Assembly (NCBI GenBank): GCA_017746715.1
Contig: JAGHZQ010000081.1
Location: forward strand, 1-64,000
DNA length: 64,000 nucleotides
DNA from: Cyanobacteria bacterium SBLK
Lineage (GTDB): Bacteria; Cyanobacteriota; Cyanobacteriia; Cyanobacteriales; Spirulinaceae
Direction: 5' to 3'
In this document: piece by piece, positions 17,951 through 26,714 of the stretch
Layout of the letters: each line of letters opens with the position of its first letter
How positions within the stretch are numbered: the first letter of the stretch is position 1
The notes under the pieces: model-generated
The model's input: the letters and a program-made list of their open reading frames with translations, nothing else
Told to the model about the DNA's origin: nothing
Database searches by the model: none
Translations under genes and position numbers: made by a program

Positions 17951-18009
17951 GTTAATCGCAGCCGATCGCTATTCTTCTCCTACCGCAAAAGCAAAAATGA
18001 GGCTTGAAA

Positions 18010-20433
18010 ATGATTAATCGTTTCCGATTCCAATGCGCTCTTTTCTTTTCTCTGTGGGTATTGGCAAACGCAATGCCTGTAAGTTTTGCTGCCTCTCCAC
18101 CTCCTCACGAGCAAACCCCAACGGAAAAACAACCCACCCCCTTCTTACAAGAAACCGATCGCCTGTTCCTCGAAGGCATCGAATTTTATCGCAACCATAA
18201 CCTTGAAGCAGCGATTCAATCTTTGCAAATGGCATTGCAGAGATATCGAGAATTACAAACCAGAAGTCGAGAAATGGCCGTCTTGGAATATTTGGGATTC
18301 GCCTACAAGCAACGAGGAGAACTGAAAGCCGCGATCTCCACCTATCAAGATTATCTCGACCTCGCCATCGCCCGTCGGGATACCGTCGCCCGTGCCAAAG
18401 CCCGGGGCAGACTTGCCAATGCTTACCGTCTCATGGGAGATTATGCTCGCGCTATTTCTGACAACCGAGAAGCCCTACAGTTGCAAAGAATTGTGGGCGA
18501 TCGCCGAGCAGAAGGGATCGTTTTGGGAAATCTTGCCAATGTCTACCTCAATATCGGCGATTACGAAAGCGCCGAATCTTTGTATCAAGAGAGTTTGACT
18601 ATTGCCAAAGAGAGCGAAGACGAAGCAGCGATCGCTCGCATTTTTAACAGTTTGGGCGCGCTTGCCGCCGCACGAGGACGCTACGATCGCGCCCGCGATT
18701 ATTATCAACAAAGTTTAGAGCGCGCCCGCACGGGAAACTTTCCCGCCCCCGCAACACTCGAAGCCAATGCCCTCAATAATTTAGCCTCCTTGCATCACGT
18801 TACCCAAGAATTCTCGCAGGCGATCGCCCGATACGAAGAATTCCTCACTTTTGCCCGCCAAGTCGGCGATGTGCGCTTGGTCGCCACGGCACTCGCGGGA
18901 TTGGGACTCGCCCATGGAAACTTAGAACAATACGATCGCGCCGTTGAATATTTCCAGCAAAGTTACACCCTCGCCATCGATGCCAGCGATACTCCCTTGC
19001 AGGGAATTCTCTTGGGCAATTGGGGGCATACTCTCTGGAAAATGGGAGATATTGAAGCCGCAGAAGAGACCCTAAAAAAAGCGATCGCCGTGAGAGAATC
19101 CCTGCGAACGGATTTAGAAGATACTCAGAAAATCTCCCTCTTCGATACTCAAACCACTTCTTACAGTTGGTTGCAAGCGATTCTCGCGGAACGAGGACGC
19201 ATTGAAGAAGCCTTAGAAATTGCAGAACGGGGACGGGCGCGGGCCTATGCCGAGCGGCTATCCTTGCGAACCTCGGGAGAAGCAGAAATCCCGCCTCCCA
19301 CCATTGCAGATATCCGCAAAATCGCCCGCGATCGCAATGCGACTTTAGTCGAATACTCGATCGTGCCCGATGATAGTTTCATCGGTCAGGGAAAATTAAC
19401 AGGCAAAGCCTCCAAGCTGTTCATTTGGGTGATTCAACCGACGGGAAAAGTCCATTTTCGACAAATAGACTTAAGGGCAACCTCCGAAGCCGCGATCGAG
19501 CTTGCTGCCAAAGAGAACTTCGATCGCTTTCTTAAAGATGCTCGTGGGGGCATCTTTTCTCGCAGTCCCCGACGCACTCGTGCCAAACTGCAACAACTGC
19601 ATCGCGTTCTCATCGATCCCATTGCCGATTTACTTCCCCCTCGCCCGGAAGACCCCCTCATTATCATTCCCCATCGCCTCTTGTTTTTACTGCCCTTTGC
19701 CACTCTGCAAGATGCCGAAGATACCTATCTCGTCGATCGCCACCTCCTCATTATCGCCCCTGCCATCCAAGCCGTACGACTCGCAGAAGCCAGAAAAAGG
19801 CAAGTCGATCGCTCGGCCCCCTCGGGAATTTTAATTGTCGGCAATCCCGTCATGCCTGCATTACCCGGTACGAACAAACCCCTTGCAACCTTGCCCGGTT
19901 CGGAAACCGAAGCCAAAAATATCGCTCGCATTCTCGATACTCCCGCTCTTCTGGGGGAAACCGCCACAGAAAGCGAAATTACCCGCCGCTTGCCCGAAGT
20001 CGCGATCGCTCATCTCGCTACCCACGGTCTTCTCGATGAAGTCAAAGCCTTGGGGCGATCGCCGGGGTCTCTTGCCTTTACTGCGGATGCAGAGACCGAT
20101 GGTTTTTTGACTTCATGGGAAATTAGTCGCCTGAATCTCAACGCCGATCTAATTGTCCTCAGCGCTTGCGATACGGGACGGGGAGAGATTACCGGAGACG
20201 GTGTTTTGGGATTATCGCGATCGTTCCTAACGGCAGGGTCGGCTAGTACGATTGTTTCTTTGTGGAAAGTGGGGGACGAACCCACTGCCGTCTTGATGAC
20301 CGAGTTTTACCGCCAACTCCAGCAAAACCCCAACAAAGCCCGAGCCTTGCGCCAAGCCATGCTAAAAACGCGAGAAACTTATACGCGTCCGATAGATTGG
20401 GCGGCGTTTTCTCTAATCGGGGCATGGGAATAA
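18010..20433 (+). CDS. secreted TPR-CHAT protein
   Basis: 807 residues from ATG 18010, preceded by GAGG at a good distance; a TTG start two codons earlier is less likely. It has an N-terminal signal peptide (CALFFSLWVLANAMPVSFA). About eight TPR units follow (~40-420; NLANVYLNIGDYESAE and similar), and then a CHAT domain to the end. The caspase-like dyad is present: His672 in HLATHG and Cys720 in LSACDTGRGE. Other CHAT hallmarks are HRLLFLLPFATL and ASTIVSLWKV. CHAT proteins are separase/caspase-related proteases, and the TPR array usually senses a partner. With the orthocaspase 15 kb away it is the second caspase-fold protein in the locus. Confidence 0.92.
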   Translation: MINRFRFQCALFFSLWVLANAMPVSFAASPPPHEQTPTEKQPTPFLQETDRLFLEGIEFYRNHNLEAAIQSLQMALQRYRELQTRSREMAVLEYLGFAYKQRGELKAAISTYQDYLDLAIARRDTVARAKARGRLANAYRLMGDYARAISDNREALQLQRIVGDRRAEGIVLGNLANVYLNIGDYESAESLYQESLTIAKESEDEAAIARIFNSLGALAAARGRYDRARDYYQQSLERARTGNFPAPATLEANALNNLASLHHVTQEFSQAIARYEEFLTFARQVGDVRLVATALAGLGLAHGNLEQYDRAVEYFQQSYTLAIDASDTPLQGILLGNWGHTLWKMGDIEAAEETLKKAIAVRESLRTDLEDTQKISLFDTQTTSYSWLQAILAERGRIEEALEIAERGRARAYAERLSLRTSGEAEIPPPTIADIRKIARDRNATLVEYSIVPDDSFIGQGKLTGKASKLFIWVIQPTGKVHFRQIDLRATSEAAIELAAKENFDRFLKDARGGIFSRSPRRTRAKLQQLHRVLIDPIADLLPPRPEDPLIIIPHRLLFLLPFATLQDAEDTYLVDRHLLIIAPAIQAVRLAEARKRQVDRSAPSGILIVGNPVMPALPGTNKPLATLPGSETEAKNIARILDTPALLGETATESEITRRLPEVAIAHLATHGLLDEVKALGRSPGSLAFTADAETDGFLTSWEISRLNLNADLIVLSACDTGRGEITGDGVLGLSRSFLTAGSASTIVSLWKVGDEPTAVLMTEFYRQLQQNPNKARALRQAMLKTRETYTRPIDWAAFSLIGAWE

Positions 20434-20529
20434 TCGGGACGTTCCTTTGCTAATGTAAAAACTCCCGCAGGAACTACAGGCGTTGAGAATCTTTCCAAAA
20501 TTGAACGATAAACATTGATGAGAAGAGCA

Positions 20530-20700
20530 CTATTTACTCCACTTTTCTTGCATCTTTTGTAATTTGCTATGAACCTCTTTTAGCTCTTCGAGCTTATTTT
20601 GATGATGCTCCATTTGTTTAGCATAGTCGTTGACTTGTTCTTCGTGATATTTGATTTGTTCTTCGAGGTTGGTGGAGAGGAGTTGAAATTCGAGAGTCAT
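20530..20700 (-). CDS. 56-residue coiled-coil protein, copy A
   Basis: ATG 20700 to TAG 20530, 56 residues, starting MTLEFQLL and continuing as one Glu/Lys/Gln/His-rich helix (EEQIKYHEEQ, YAKQMEHHQNKLEELK). AAGGA lies 6 nt upstream. A close paralogue is at 30091-30261 in opposite orientation, with most residues identical and a similar upstream region. Conservation at the protein level with silent differences supports real coding. Function is unknown; a small coiled coil could be an adaptor or assembly factor. Confidence 0.8.
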   Translation of the reverse strand: MTLEFQLLSTNLEEQIKYHEEQVNDYAKQMEHHQNKLEELKEVHSKLQKMQEKWSK

Positions 20701-20939
20701 CTTCTTTTTGTCCTTGGCTTATGACATCTTTATCATCGCAATTTGACAAGCATAACACAGCGATCCATCTGGCTCTTATCTCGTGAAGTTTATCGTCTAT
20801 GGGTATGCCTTCGCGCAAGGAGTCAAATGACGGGGATCGGAGGAGCAATGCGATCGCGATCTCATTGCTCGTTTGCGCGATCGCTCCTTACCCCTTGTAG
20901 AATACCCAAGGGGAATTTAGAGAAAGCAATCGCGCCCGA

Positions 20940-22379
20940 TCAATTCAAGGAATCCAATTTTTCTTGTAACTCTCGAGGCGATCTCGGCTGCCAATTTTCG
21001 CCTAACCAGCGCCGCAACATTTCCAAGGCTTCCTCTCGCGTTTGTCCGGTATTGGCTTCGTGCCTGCGCCAAAAGGCATCCCACCAGTCCGGGGGTTCGA
21101 CCTTATTGCCATGGTACTCGGTGGGTCGCCCGGTATCCCCATCGACGACCAAACTGCCGACATAATCCGCATCATCGTAAACGCGATCGATTTGCTCTTT
21201 TATCTCTCGCATATCTTTTTCGGAAACCACGCCGTTACTAGTGGCCTTGTAAAACTGTACGGTCACGCGAACGGGAAAGTCGGGATCGCGCTCGATCGCC
21301 AGATTATCAATTTCCGTAAAAGGTCCCTCGATTTCTCCGTGACCGATAACGGCAGCTTCTACATCGCTGCGGGCGCTTTCTAAGACAGGAGCCGAGGGAA
21401 CGATCCCATCTTCCAATTCCCCGCTAAATCCAAAACCCAAGGGATTTTTCTGTTTGAGGGGAACTTGAATGAGCATCACCATATTTAACCCTTCCTCTCC
21501 AGCCGCCTCTACTGTCGGGTTGGCGGAAGATTCGCCGGGATTTTCCCCTTGAAAGTCGCTGAGTCTTTGACCCGTCAAACTGGCACGATCGCCGTTCTGA
21601 TTGAAAAATAAACGCTGTCCCCATGTCAAGCCCGCATCAAAAGCATCTCGCTTATTATCAATAATTGTGACGCTGGTTCCTTCTCGCGTGGCTAAAATCG
21701 TCAGGACGGCGGGATCGCCTTCATAAGATTGATAGTTGAACAGAACGGGATTGAATTCCGCTTTGCTTTCTCTGGGAATGGGGAGAAAACAGGCTTGGGC
21801 AGAGACGAGAACGTGGGTATCGCGATCGGCGAGTAACGAGGTTTTTCGACCTGCCCAAGAATCCGGCTCGTTCAAATACTTGCGTAAATTTCCCAGAAAT
21901 TCTCGCAGAGATACCTTTTGCAGGGATGTGCCTTTTTCATTTCCCGTCAGGAGAAAGAAGCGATCGAGGGGAATATCGGCGGATTTGTCGGTAAAGTTGG
22001 GATGGCGAATGACAGGCATGAGATGCAAGCGATACTCACTGGTGCGAGGGTTGCGCTGCTGTATTTGAATGGTCATGTCGCTGATATTGGGACCCACCGC
22101 AGAGCCGTGATAGCGTCCCGTATCTTCCCAAGTGACGTTGAGGATATTTAAGCCAAATTGTCGGGCGAGGCTCTGCGATCGCCCATTGGCAACCATTGCC
22201 ACGGTCTTTTGGATGGTCTGTTGGTAAAAGGTATAATCGACGTAACTCATTGGTCTGGGGAGTTCTTGTTGGTTGGTTGAGGCAATCGTTTCATCGGATT
22301 TTGGGAGAGCGATCGCGCTAGCAGTTAATCCGAGAGGAAAGCAGAAAACGCAAAATAAAGCCAATTGTCGCAGTTGCAT
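20940..22379 (-). CDS. secreted protein of unknown function
   Basis: 479 residues with a clear signal peptide (LALFCVFCFPLGLTASAIALP). I do not recognise the family. Visible features are a region with FLLTGNEKGTSLQKV and LVSAQACFLPIP, a segment PTVEAAGEEGLNMVMLIQVPLKQ, and a charged C-terminus ending WLGENWQPRSPRELQEKL. It lies between small gene copy A and the CIS cap gene, transcribed away from the cap gene. Its place inside the bracketed CIS block makes it a candidate envelope component, but nothing in the sequence proves this. Confidence 0.75.
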   Translation of the reverse strand: MQLRQLALFCVFCFPLGLTASAIALPKSDETIASTNQQELPRPMSYVDYTFYQQTIQKTVAMVANGRSQSLARQFGLNILNVTWEDTGRYHGSAVGPNISDMTIQIQQRNPRTSEYRLHLMPVIRHPNFTDKSADIPLDRFFLLTGNEKGTSLQKVSLREFLGNLRKYLNEPDSWAGRKTSLLADRDTHVLVSAQACFLPIPRESKAEFNPVLFNYQSYEGDPAVLTILATREGTSVTIIDNKRDAFDAGLTWGQRLFFNQNGDRASLTGQRLSDFQGENPGESSANPTVEAAGEEGLNMVMLIQVPLKQKNPLGFGFSGELEDGIVPSAPVLESARSDVEAAVIGHGEIEGPFTEIDNLAIERDPDFPVRVTVQFYKATSNGVVSEKDMREIKEQIDRVYDDADYVGSLVVDGDTGRPTEYHGNKVEPPDWWDAFWRRHEANTGQTREEALEMLRRWLGENWQPRSPRELQEKLDSLN

Positions 22380-22956
22380 GGTCTTGTCCTGTTGAGATGT
22401 CTCTAGATTAAGAGCATTGACTAGGGCGATCGCGGGGGTTACGGTTTTCGCAACAATTGGCGATCGATATTGACCTCACTGCTTAGCAAGCGAACAATGC
22501 TTTCAATCTTTTTGGCATTGCAATAACATCCTATTGACCGATAATGCTATGATTAAAAAAAATTATTGCGTTTCTCGATTTGACGAAGTGCGATTGGAAA
22601 GCTCGAAATCCTTATTGCAATGCTTCTTTTGCATTGATTAATTCTCTTCGAGAAGAAGCCGAACTTGATTGCTTTTCTACTCTTGGTATAAAGCGATCGC
22701 ATTGGCAATCTTAAAATCTTTCTGTTTTGTAAAGAACTGTAAAGATCCGAGCAATGTTGACAATTTTTGTTGACTGTTATTCGTTCGCTCTGGCTCGAGG
22801 GAAGTTTCATCGGCTCTTTGTTCGCAGTGTGGACTTTGAGTGTTGTCCCTCTCTTTAAAATTGGTTTAATATTAAGCAGAGTAAAAAGTCCCAATTCGAG
22901 AATCCAAAAGGACAAATGCTATAAAAGTCAATCTCGAGCTTCTAGTTGAATTACGA
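22380..22956. other. 577-bp intergenic region upstream of the CIS cap gene
   Basis: No convincing gene on either strand. This divergent region should hold the promoter of the cap-ATPase operon and that of the secreted gene at 22379. Frames present lack RBS and coding bias. Several poly-A/T runs occur (for example near 22550). Confidence 0.6.
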
Positions 22957-24204
22957 ATGAGTAACTCTCTCGCGATCGCGGCGGTCACGACCACTTTACA
23001 AAACTTACTCTTCTCGGGCTTGCGAGAAGACCTCGGAAGCGGCAGCATTACCTCCCTTCCTCTCGACAAAGCGCGCAGCAACAGCGATAGCAATCAAATT
23101 AACTTATTTCTTTATCATGCAACCCCTAATCCGGCTTGGCGAAACCGCCCGAAAATGACGCAAGTCAAACGGGGCGTTAGCGACGAACCGCCGTTAGGAT
23201 TGGATCTTTACTATTTAATCGTTGCCTACGGAAAAGACGAGGATGAAGTAGCAAGCCATCAACTCCTCGGTCGCGTCATGAGTATCTTTCACGACCATAA
23301 AATCCTCAAACCCGCCGAAATTCTTGCCGCCACATCAAAACGCTTGCCCTCTAGCGATCTGCACGAACAAATCGACGGTCTTAATATCGTGCCGCAATCC
23401 CTCTCTTTTGAAGAAATCTCGAAAATTTGGCAGGTCTTTCAAGCTCAATATCGCGCTTCGGTAGCCTATCAAATTTCCGTGGTGGTTTTGGACAGTCAGA
23501 TTCCCGTCAAAGCCGCATTACCGGTTCTCCCACAAATGAACGGTCGGGCTGGGGGGCGTCCGTTAGTAAATATCGGCGTTCCAACCTTAAAAGAGATTCA
23601 CCTGCCCCATCGCCAGCGCAGCGCCCAGTTTGGCGATATTTTAACCCTGCGAGGTACGTTGATGAATCGTCTCGATATTTCGGTGCAATTACTCCATCCC
23701 CTCCTCAATGAGGCGATCGCTCTCTCCCCCCTTTCCCATCCCAGCGAAGAAGAACTGTCAGTACAACTCCCCAATCGCGAAGCCGATGCAGAGAGCGCGT
23801 CCCATTGGGTGGCAGGATTTTACAGCCTTTCCGTAGTAGTGCCGAGGGAAGAGTACCAACAGGCCAGTGAAGAATTGCCCTTAGCGTTTGCCCCGCAGAT
23901 ACTCGCTCTTACCACAACCAAGGAGAGTCCGGGTCATTTAACGATTGAGGTTGCCTGCATTCCCCGCGTGCGCCCCGCTCAACGGGCGGTATTGTTGCTG
24001 GGCAATCGCGGCATTCCCCTGCACCGCCTCGTCACGCCAGAAAATCCAAGGGAACCCTCGACTTTGACCTTTAGAGTCCGAAACGTGCCAACGGGAGATT
24101 ATATCGTGCGATTGCGGGTCGATGGGGTGGATAGCATCCCAGTAGACTTTATTACCGAACCCTCTGAATTTGCTCGAGATCAACGCCTGGAGGTTGGAGA
24201 ATGA
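22957..24204 (+). CDS. DUF4255 (Pvc16/Afp16-type) tube-terminating cap protein
   Basis: 415 residues. The N-terminal ~180 residues match DUF4255: AIAAVTTTLQNLL, then NQINLFLYHATPNPAWRN and PLGLDLYYLIVAYG. In CIS particles this protein caps the distal end of the tube and sheath. The C-terminal part is a beta-rich, IPT-like extension ending DGVDSIPVDFI. The stop codon overlaps the ATPase start by 4 nt (ATGA). It confirms that a CIS assembles from genes in this window together with the tube gene at the left edge. Confidence 0.9.
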   Translation: MSNSLAIAAVTTTLQNLLFSGLREDLGSGSITSLPLDKARSNSDSNQINLFLYHATPNPAWRNRPKMTQVKRGVSDEPPLGLDLYYLIVAYGKDEDEVASHQLLGRVMSIFHDHKILKPAEILAATSKRLPSSDLHEQIDGLNIVPQSLSFEEISKIWQVFQAQYRASVAYQISVVVLDSQIPVKAALPVLPQMNGRAGGRPLVNIGVPTLKEIHLPHRQRSAQFGDILTLRGTLMNRLDISVQLLHPLLNEAIALSPLSHPSEEELSVQLPNREADAESASHWVAGFYSLSVVVPREEYQQASEELPLAFAPQILALTTTKESPGHLTIEVACIPRVRPAQRAVLLLGNRGIPLHRLVTPENPREPSTLTFRVRNVPTGDYIVRLRVDGVDSIPVDFITEPSEFARDQRLEVGE

Positions 24205-26213
24205 CAAACGAGAATCGCCTCGCATTGGGAGAAGCCATACAAGCACTGCGATCGCGCATGGTCTGGATGCTAGAAGACAATGATGCCCCGGAATTGGAGA
24301 ATGGCGAACCCGAGCCCCTCCAACCCCTGCAATTGCCTCCCGCCCTCGAATATTTAGGGAACTGTTTCGGTCTCTCCCCGTTGGAACAGGGGGTTTTGCT
24401 CCTGTGCGCGGCCATGGAAATCGATGCAGCCATGCCGGAACTGTGCGATCGCTTGCAAGGGGGAAGAAATATGTCCTATCCTACCTTTGCTTTGGCGTTT
24501 GATATTTTTGCCGAGCCGAGTTGGGATGCCATGTCATCAGAACGACCCCTACGCTACTGGCGCTTGCTGGAGATTGCCGTACGGGACTCACTGCCGATGA
24601 TGTCGAGTCCCCTGAAAATCGACGATCGCATTCTCAATTTTCTGACGGGATCGAATTTTATCGATCGCCGTTTGGCTTCTCTATTATTTCCTTTAGGAAT
24701 TACCGGAAAGGGGAAAAAATTATCGGCGCTTTCTCCTTCTCAACAAGAGACAGTGAAAGAAATTCGCTCGGTTTTAGAACGAGCGGATGCAGGGCGATCG
24801 CTGCCCATCATTCAGTTATTGGGAGGAAATACCGCCTGCAAACAGCAAATTGCTGCAGAAGTGGCAACAAGTTACGGGCGATCGCTCTACGGACTGATGG
24901 GGGAACTTATTCCCGCTTCTAATGCCGAATATACAGAGTTTTTGCGGCTGTGGCAGCGCGAAGAATATTTACTCGTTTTGGTGTTGTATATCGACACGCA
25001 GGAGGTCATGGTGGAAGGGTCGCGAGGGGCATCTTTGCGGCGTTTCCTCAGTCAAAATGGAGGCTTGATCTTTTTGGACAGTCGCGAGGTGAAGATTCCC
25101 CCCAATCGGGATGCGGTAGCGATTGAGGTGGGTTTTCCCACTCCCAAGGAACAGCGCGGCGCTTGGGAACGGCTCTTGGCAAGCAAGGCAGGCGATTCTC
25201 CCTTGCGGTTGGCGGGTCAGTTTAATTTGAATTTTGGGGAAATCGAAAAAATTGCCGCATCTGCCGGCGATCGCGAGGAGGAAGAACGCGCTCGAGTGCT
25301 GTGGCGCCACTGCTTGCAACGCACTTTACCTCGCTTGGACAGTTTGGCGCAACGGTTGGAGGTCAAAGCCAGTTGGGAGAATTTGGTCTTGCCGGAAGAG
25401 GAGATGGGATTATTGTGGCAGATCGTCCATCAGGCGCGCCTGCGATCGCGAGTCTACGACGATTGGGGCTTTCGCGATCGCCTCAATCGAGGCTTGGGGA
25501 CGGCGGCGCTATTTGCCGGGGAAAGCGGCACGGGGAAAACCATGGCAGCAGAGGTGATTGCTAACGAGTTAGATTTGCATCTCTATCGCATCGATCTCTC
25601 TTCAGTCGTGAGCAAGTATATCGGAGAAACTGAGAAGAATTTACGCCGTTTGTTCGACGCGGCAGAAGAAGGGGGAGCAATTCTCTTTTTCGACGAAGCA
25701 GATTCTCTCTTTGGCAAGCGCGGTGAAGTCAAAGACTCCCACGATCGCTATGCCAACATCGAAATTAATTATCTCCTGCAACGGATTGAAGCCTATCGCG
25801 GTATGGCAATTTTGGCCACCAACTTAAAAGCCTCTCTCGATACCGCTTTCATTCGCCGCCTGCGCTTTATTATCGATTTTCCCTTTCCCTCGGAACAATA
25901 TCGCCAGCAGTTGTGGAAAAAAGTGTTTCCGTCAGCATTGCCCGTCGGGGATTTAGATTATGTTTATTTGGGTCGGATGAACCTAACGGGAGGAACGATT
26001 TATAACATTGCTATCAATGCGGCATTTATGGCAGCAGAACAAGGCGACGTGTTGGAAATGGAACATATTCTCGCGGCGGTGCGATCGGAATATCTCAAAC
26101 TCGGACGACCGATTTATGAGAGCGAATTTCACTGGGATGGCAAGGTTGCGGCGGAAGACGTATATGCGTTTCCCGAAGCGATAAATTCGCAAGGAAGACG
26201 GTCATTTCAATGA
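24201..26213 (+). CDS. AAA+ ATPase of contractile injection system (Pvc15/Afp15-type)
   Basis: 670 residues. The N-terminal ~400 residues are helical and include a divergent first nucleotide-fold region (PIIQLLGGNTACKQQIAAEV). The C-terminal AAA+ module has Walker A GESGTGKT (~438-445), Walker B ILFFDEAD (~495-502), sensor LATNL and arginine finger region FIRRLRF. CIS loci encode one such ATPase, required for stable particle assembly. It is translationally coupled to the cap gene and followed by cargo-type DUF4157 genes on the same strand. Confidence 0.92.
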   Translation: MTNENRLALGEAIQALRSRMVWMLEDNDAPELENGEPEPLQPLQLPPALEYLGNCFGLSPLEQGVLLLCAAMEIDAAMPELCDRLQGGRNMSYPTFALAFDIFAEPSWDAMSSERPLRYWRLLEIAVRDSLPMMSSPLKIDDRILNFLTGSNFIDRRLASLLFPLGITGKGKKLSALSPSQQETVKEIRSVLERADAGRSLPIIQLLGGNTACKQQIAAEVATSYGRSLYGLMGELIPASNAEYTEFLRLWQREEYLLVLVLYIDTQEVMVEGSRGASLRRFLSQNGGLIFLDSREVKIPPNRDAVAIEVGFPTPKEQRGAWERLLASKAGDSPLRLAGQFNLNFGEIEKIAASAGDREEEERARVLWRHCLQRTLPRLDSLAQRLEVKASWENLVLPEEEMGLLWQIVHQARLRSRVYDDWGFRDRLNRGLGTAALFAGESGTGKTMAAEVIANELDLHLYRIDLSSVVSKYIGETEKNLRRLFDAAEEGGAILFFDEADSLFGKRGEVKDSHDRYANIEINYLLQRIEAYRGMAILATNLKASLDTAFIRRLRFIIDFPFPSEQYRQQLWKKVFPSALPVGDLDYVYLGRMNLTGGTIYNIAINAAFMAAEQGDVLEMEHILAAVRSEYLKLGRPIYESEFHWDGKVAAEDVYAFPEAINSQGRRSFQ

Positions 26214-26299
26214 TTGATTATCAATTTGGGAAATCGCGAGAAGTTCGACCGAGACCCTAAAAATAGGCAAAGATAAAAACATTAATTTGAGTCGGAATC

Positions 26300-26566
26300 A
26301 TGGTTCAAAGCGCGATCGCCAAACTCACCCTCGACGAATTTTTACCAAAAATTTGGGTTTAAAGCCCCGCCCTTTAACGAAGTGGAGGGCGGCTTGGAAA
26401 AAATGTAGTGCAAATTAATTATTTATGGTAAAATAAAAATTATTAAAAGGAAGATTGGGAACAAAGAGTGCGGCTGTTGCGAGGCGATAGTGTATTGCCA
26501 ATCCTCCAGGAGCTAGAATTATCGCTTACTGCATCGGAAGTCTTGGCATGGCTAACTTTGGGTTGA
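26300..26566 (+). pseudogene. Uma2-family gene broken by an IS relic
   Basis: ATG 26300 opens a frame of 20 codons reading MVQSAIAKLTLDEFL, the start of an Uma2 (DUF820) protein; compare LTLEEFL in the intact copy at 62419. Sequence then changes to an IS end. At 26465-26566 a second frame encodes a plausible Uma2 C-terminus (RLLRGDSVLPILQ, then LTASEVLAWLTLG) followed by TGA. The central catalytic part is gone. Confidence 0.7.
26341..26420 (+). mobile_element. left-end relic of an IS200/IS605-type element
   Basis: The sequence from TTTACCAAAAA through a TTTAAAGCC block and a GCCCT...AGGGC hairpin matches, over about 75 bp, the end next to the tnpB relic at 38644-38722 (opposite orientation). 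Both follow TTAC, the target of IS608-like elements. No transposase remains here. Confidence 0.6.
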
Positions 26567-26714
26567 TTTGTCTTTCTCGGAGATGGAGACACTCCTTTAC
26601 TTTGTTAAAAAATGTTTGGGAAAGGGAAAAATTGGGCGTTTTAGACTTTTGGCCAGTTCATTTTTCTCGCGCCGTCGGTTATAGTTGATGAAATGGATTT
26701 TGAGGATGAAAGCG

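Noticed and set aside
20743..21165. Frame opposite the small gene A region whose translation resembles the one opposite copy B
   Set aside because: The similarity reflects nucleotide homology of the duplicated upstream regions, not a real protein.
22553..22915. 120-codon minus-strand frame in the cap gene upstream region
   Set aside because: Basic, compositionally random sequence in an AT-rich promoter region; no RBS or family match.
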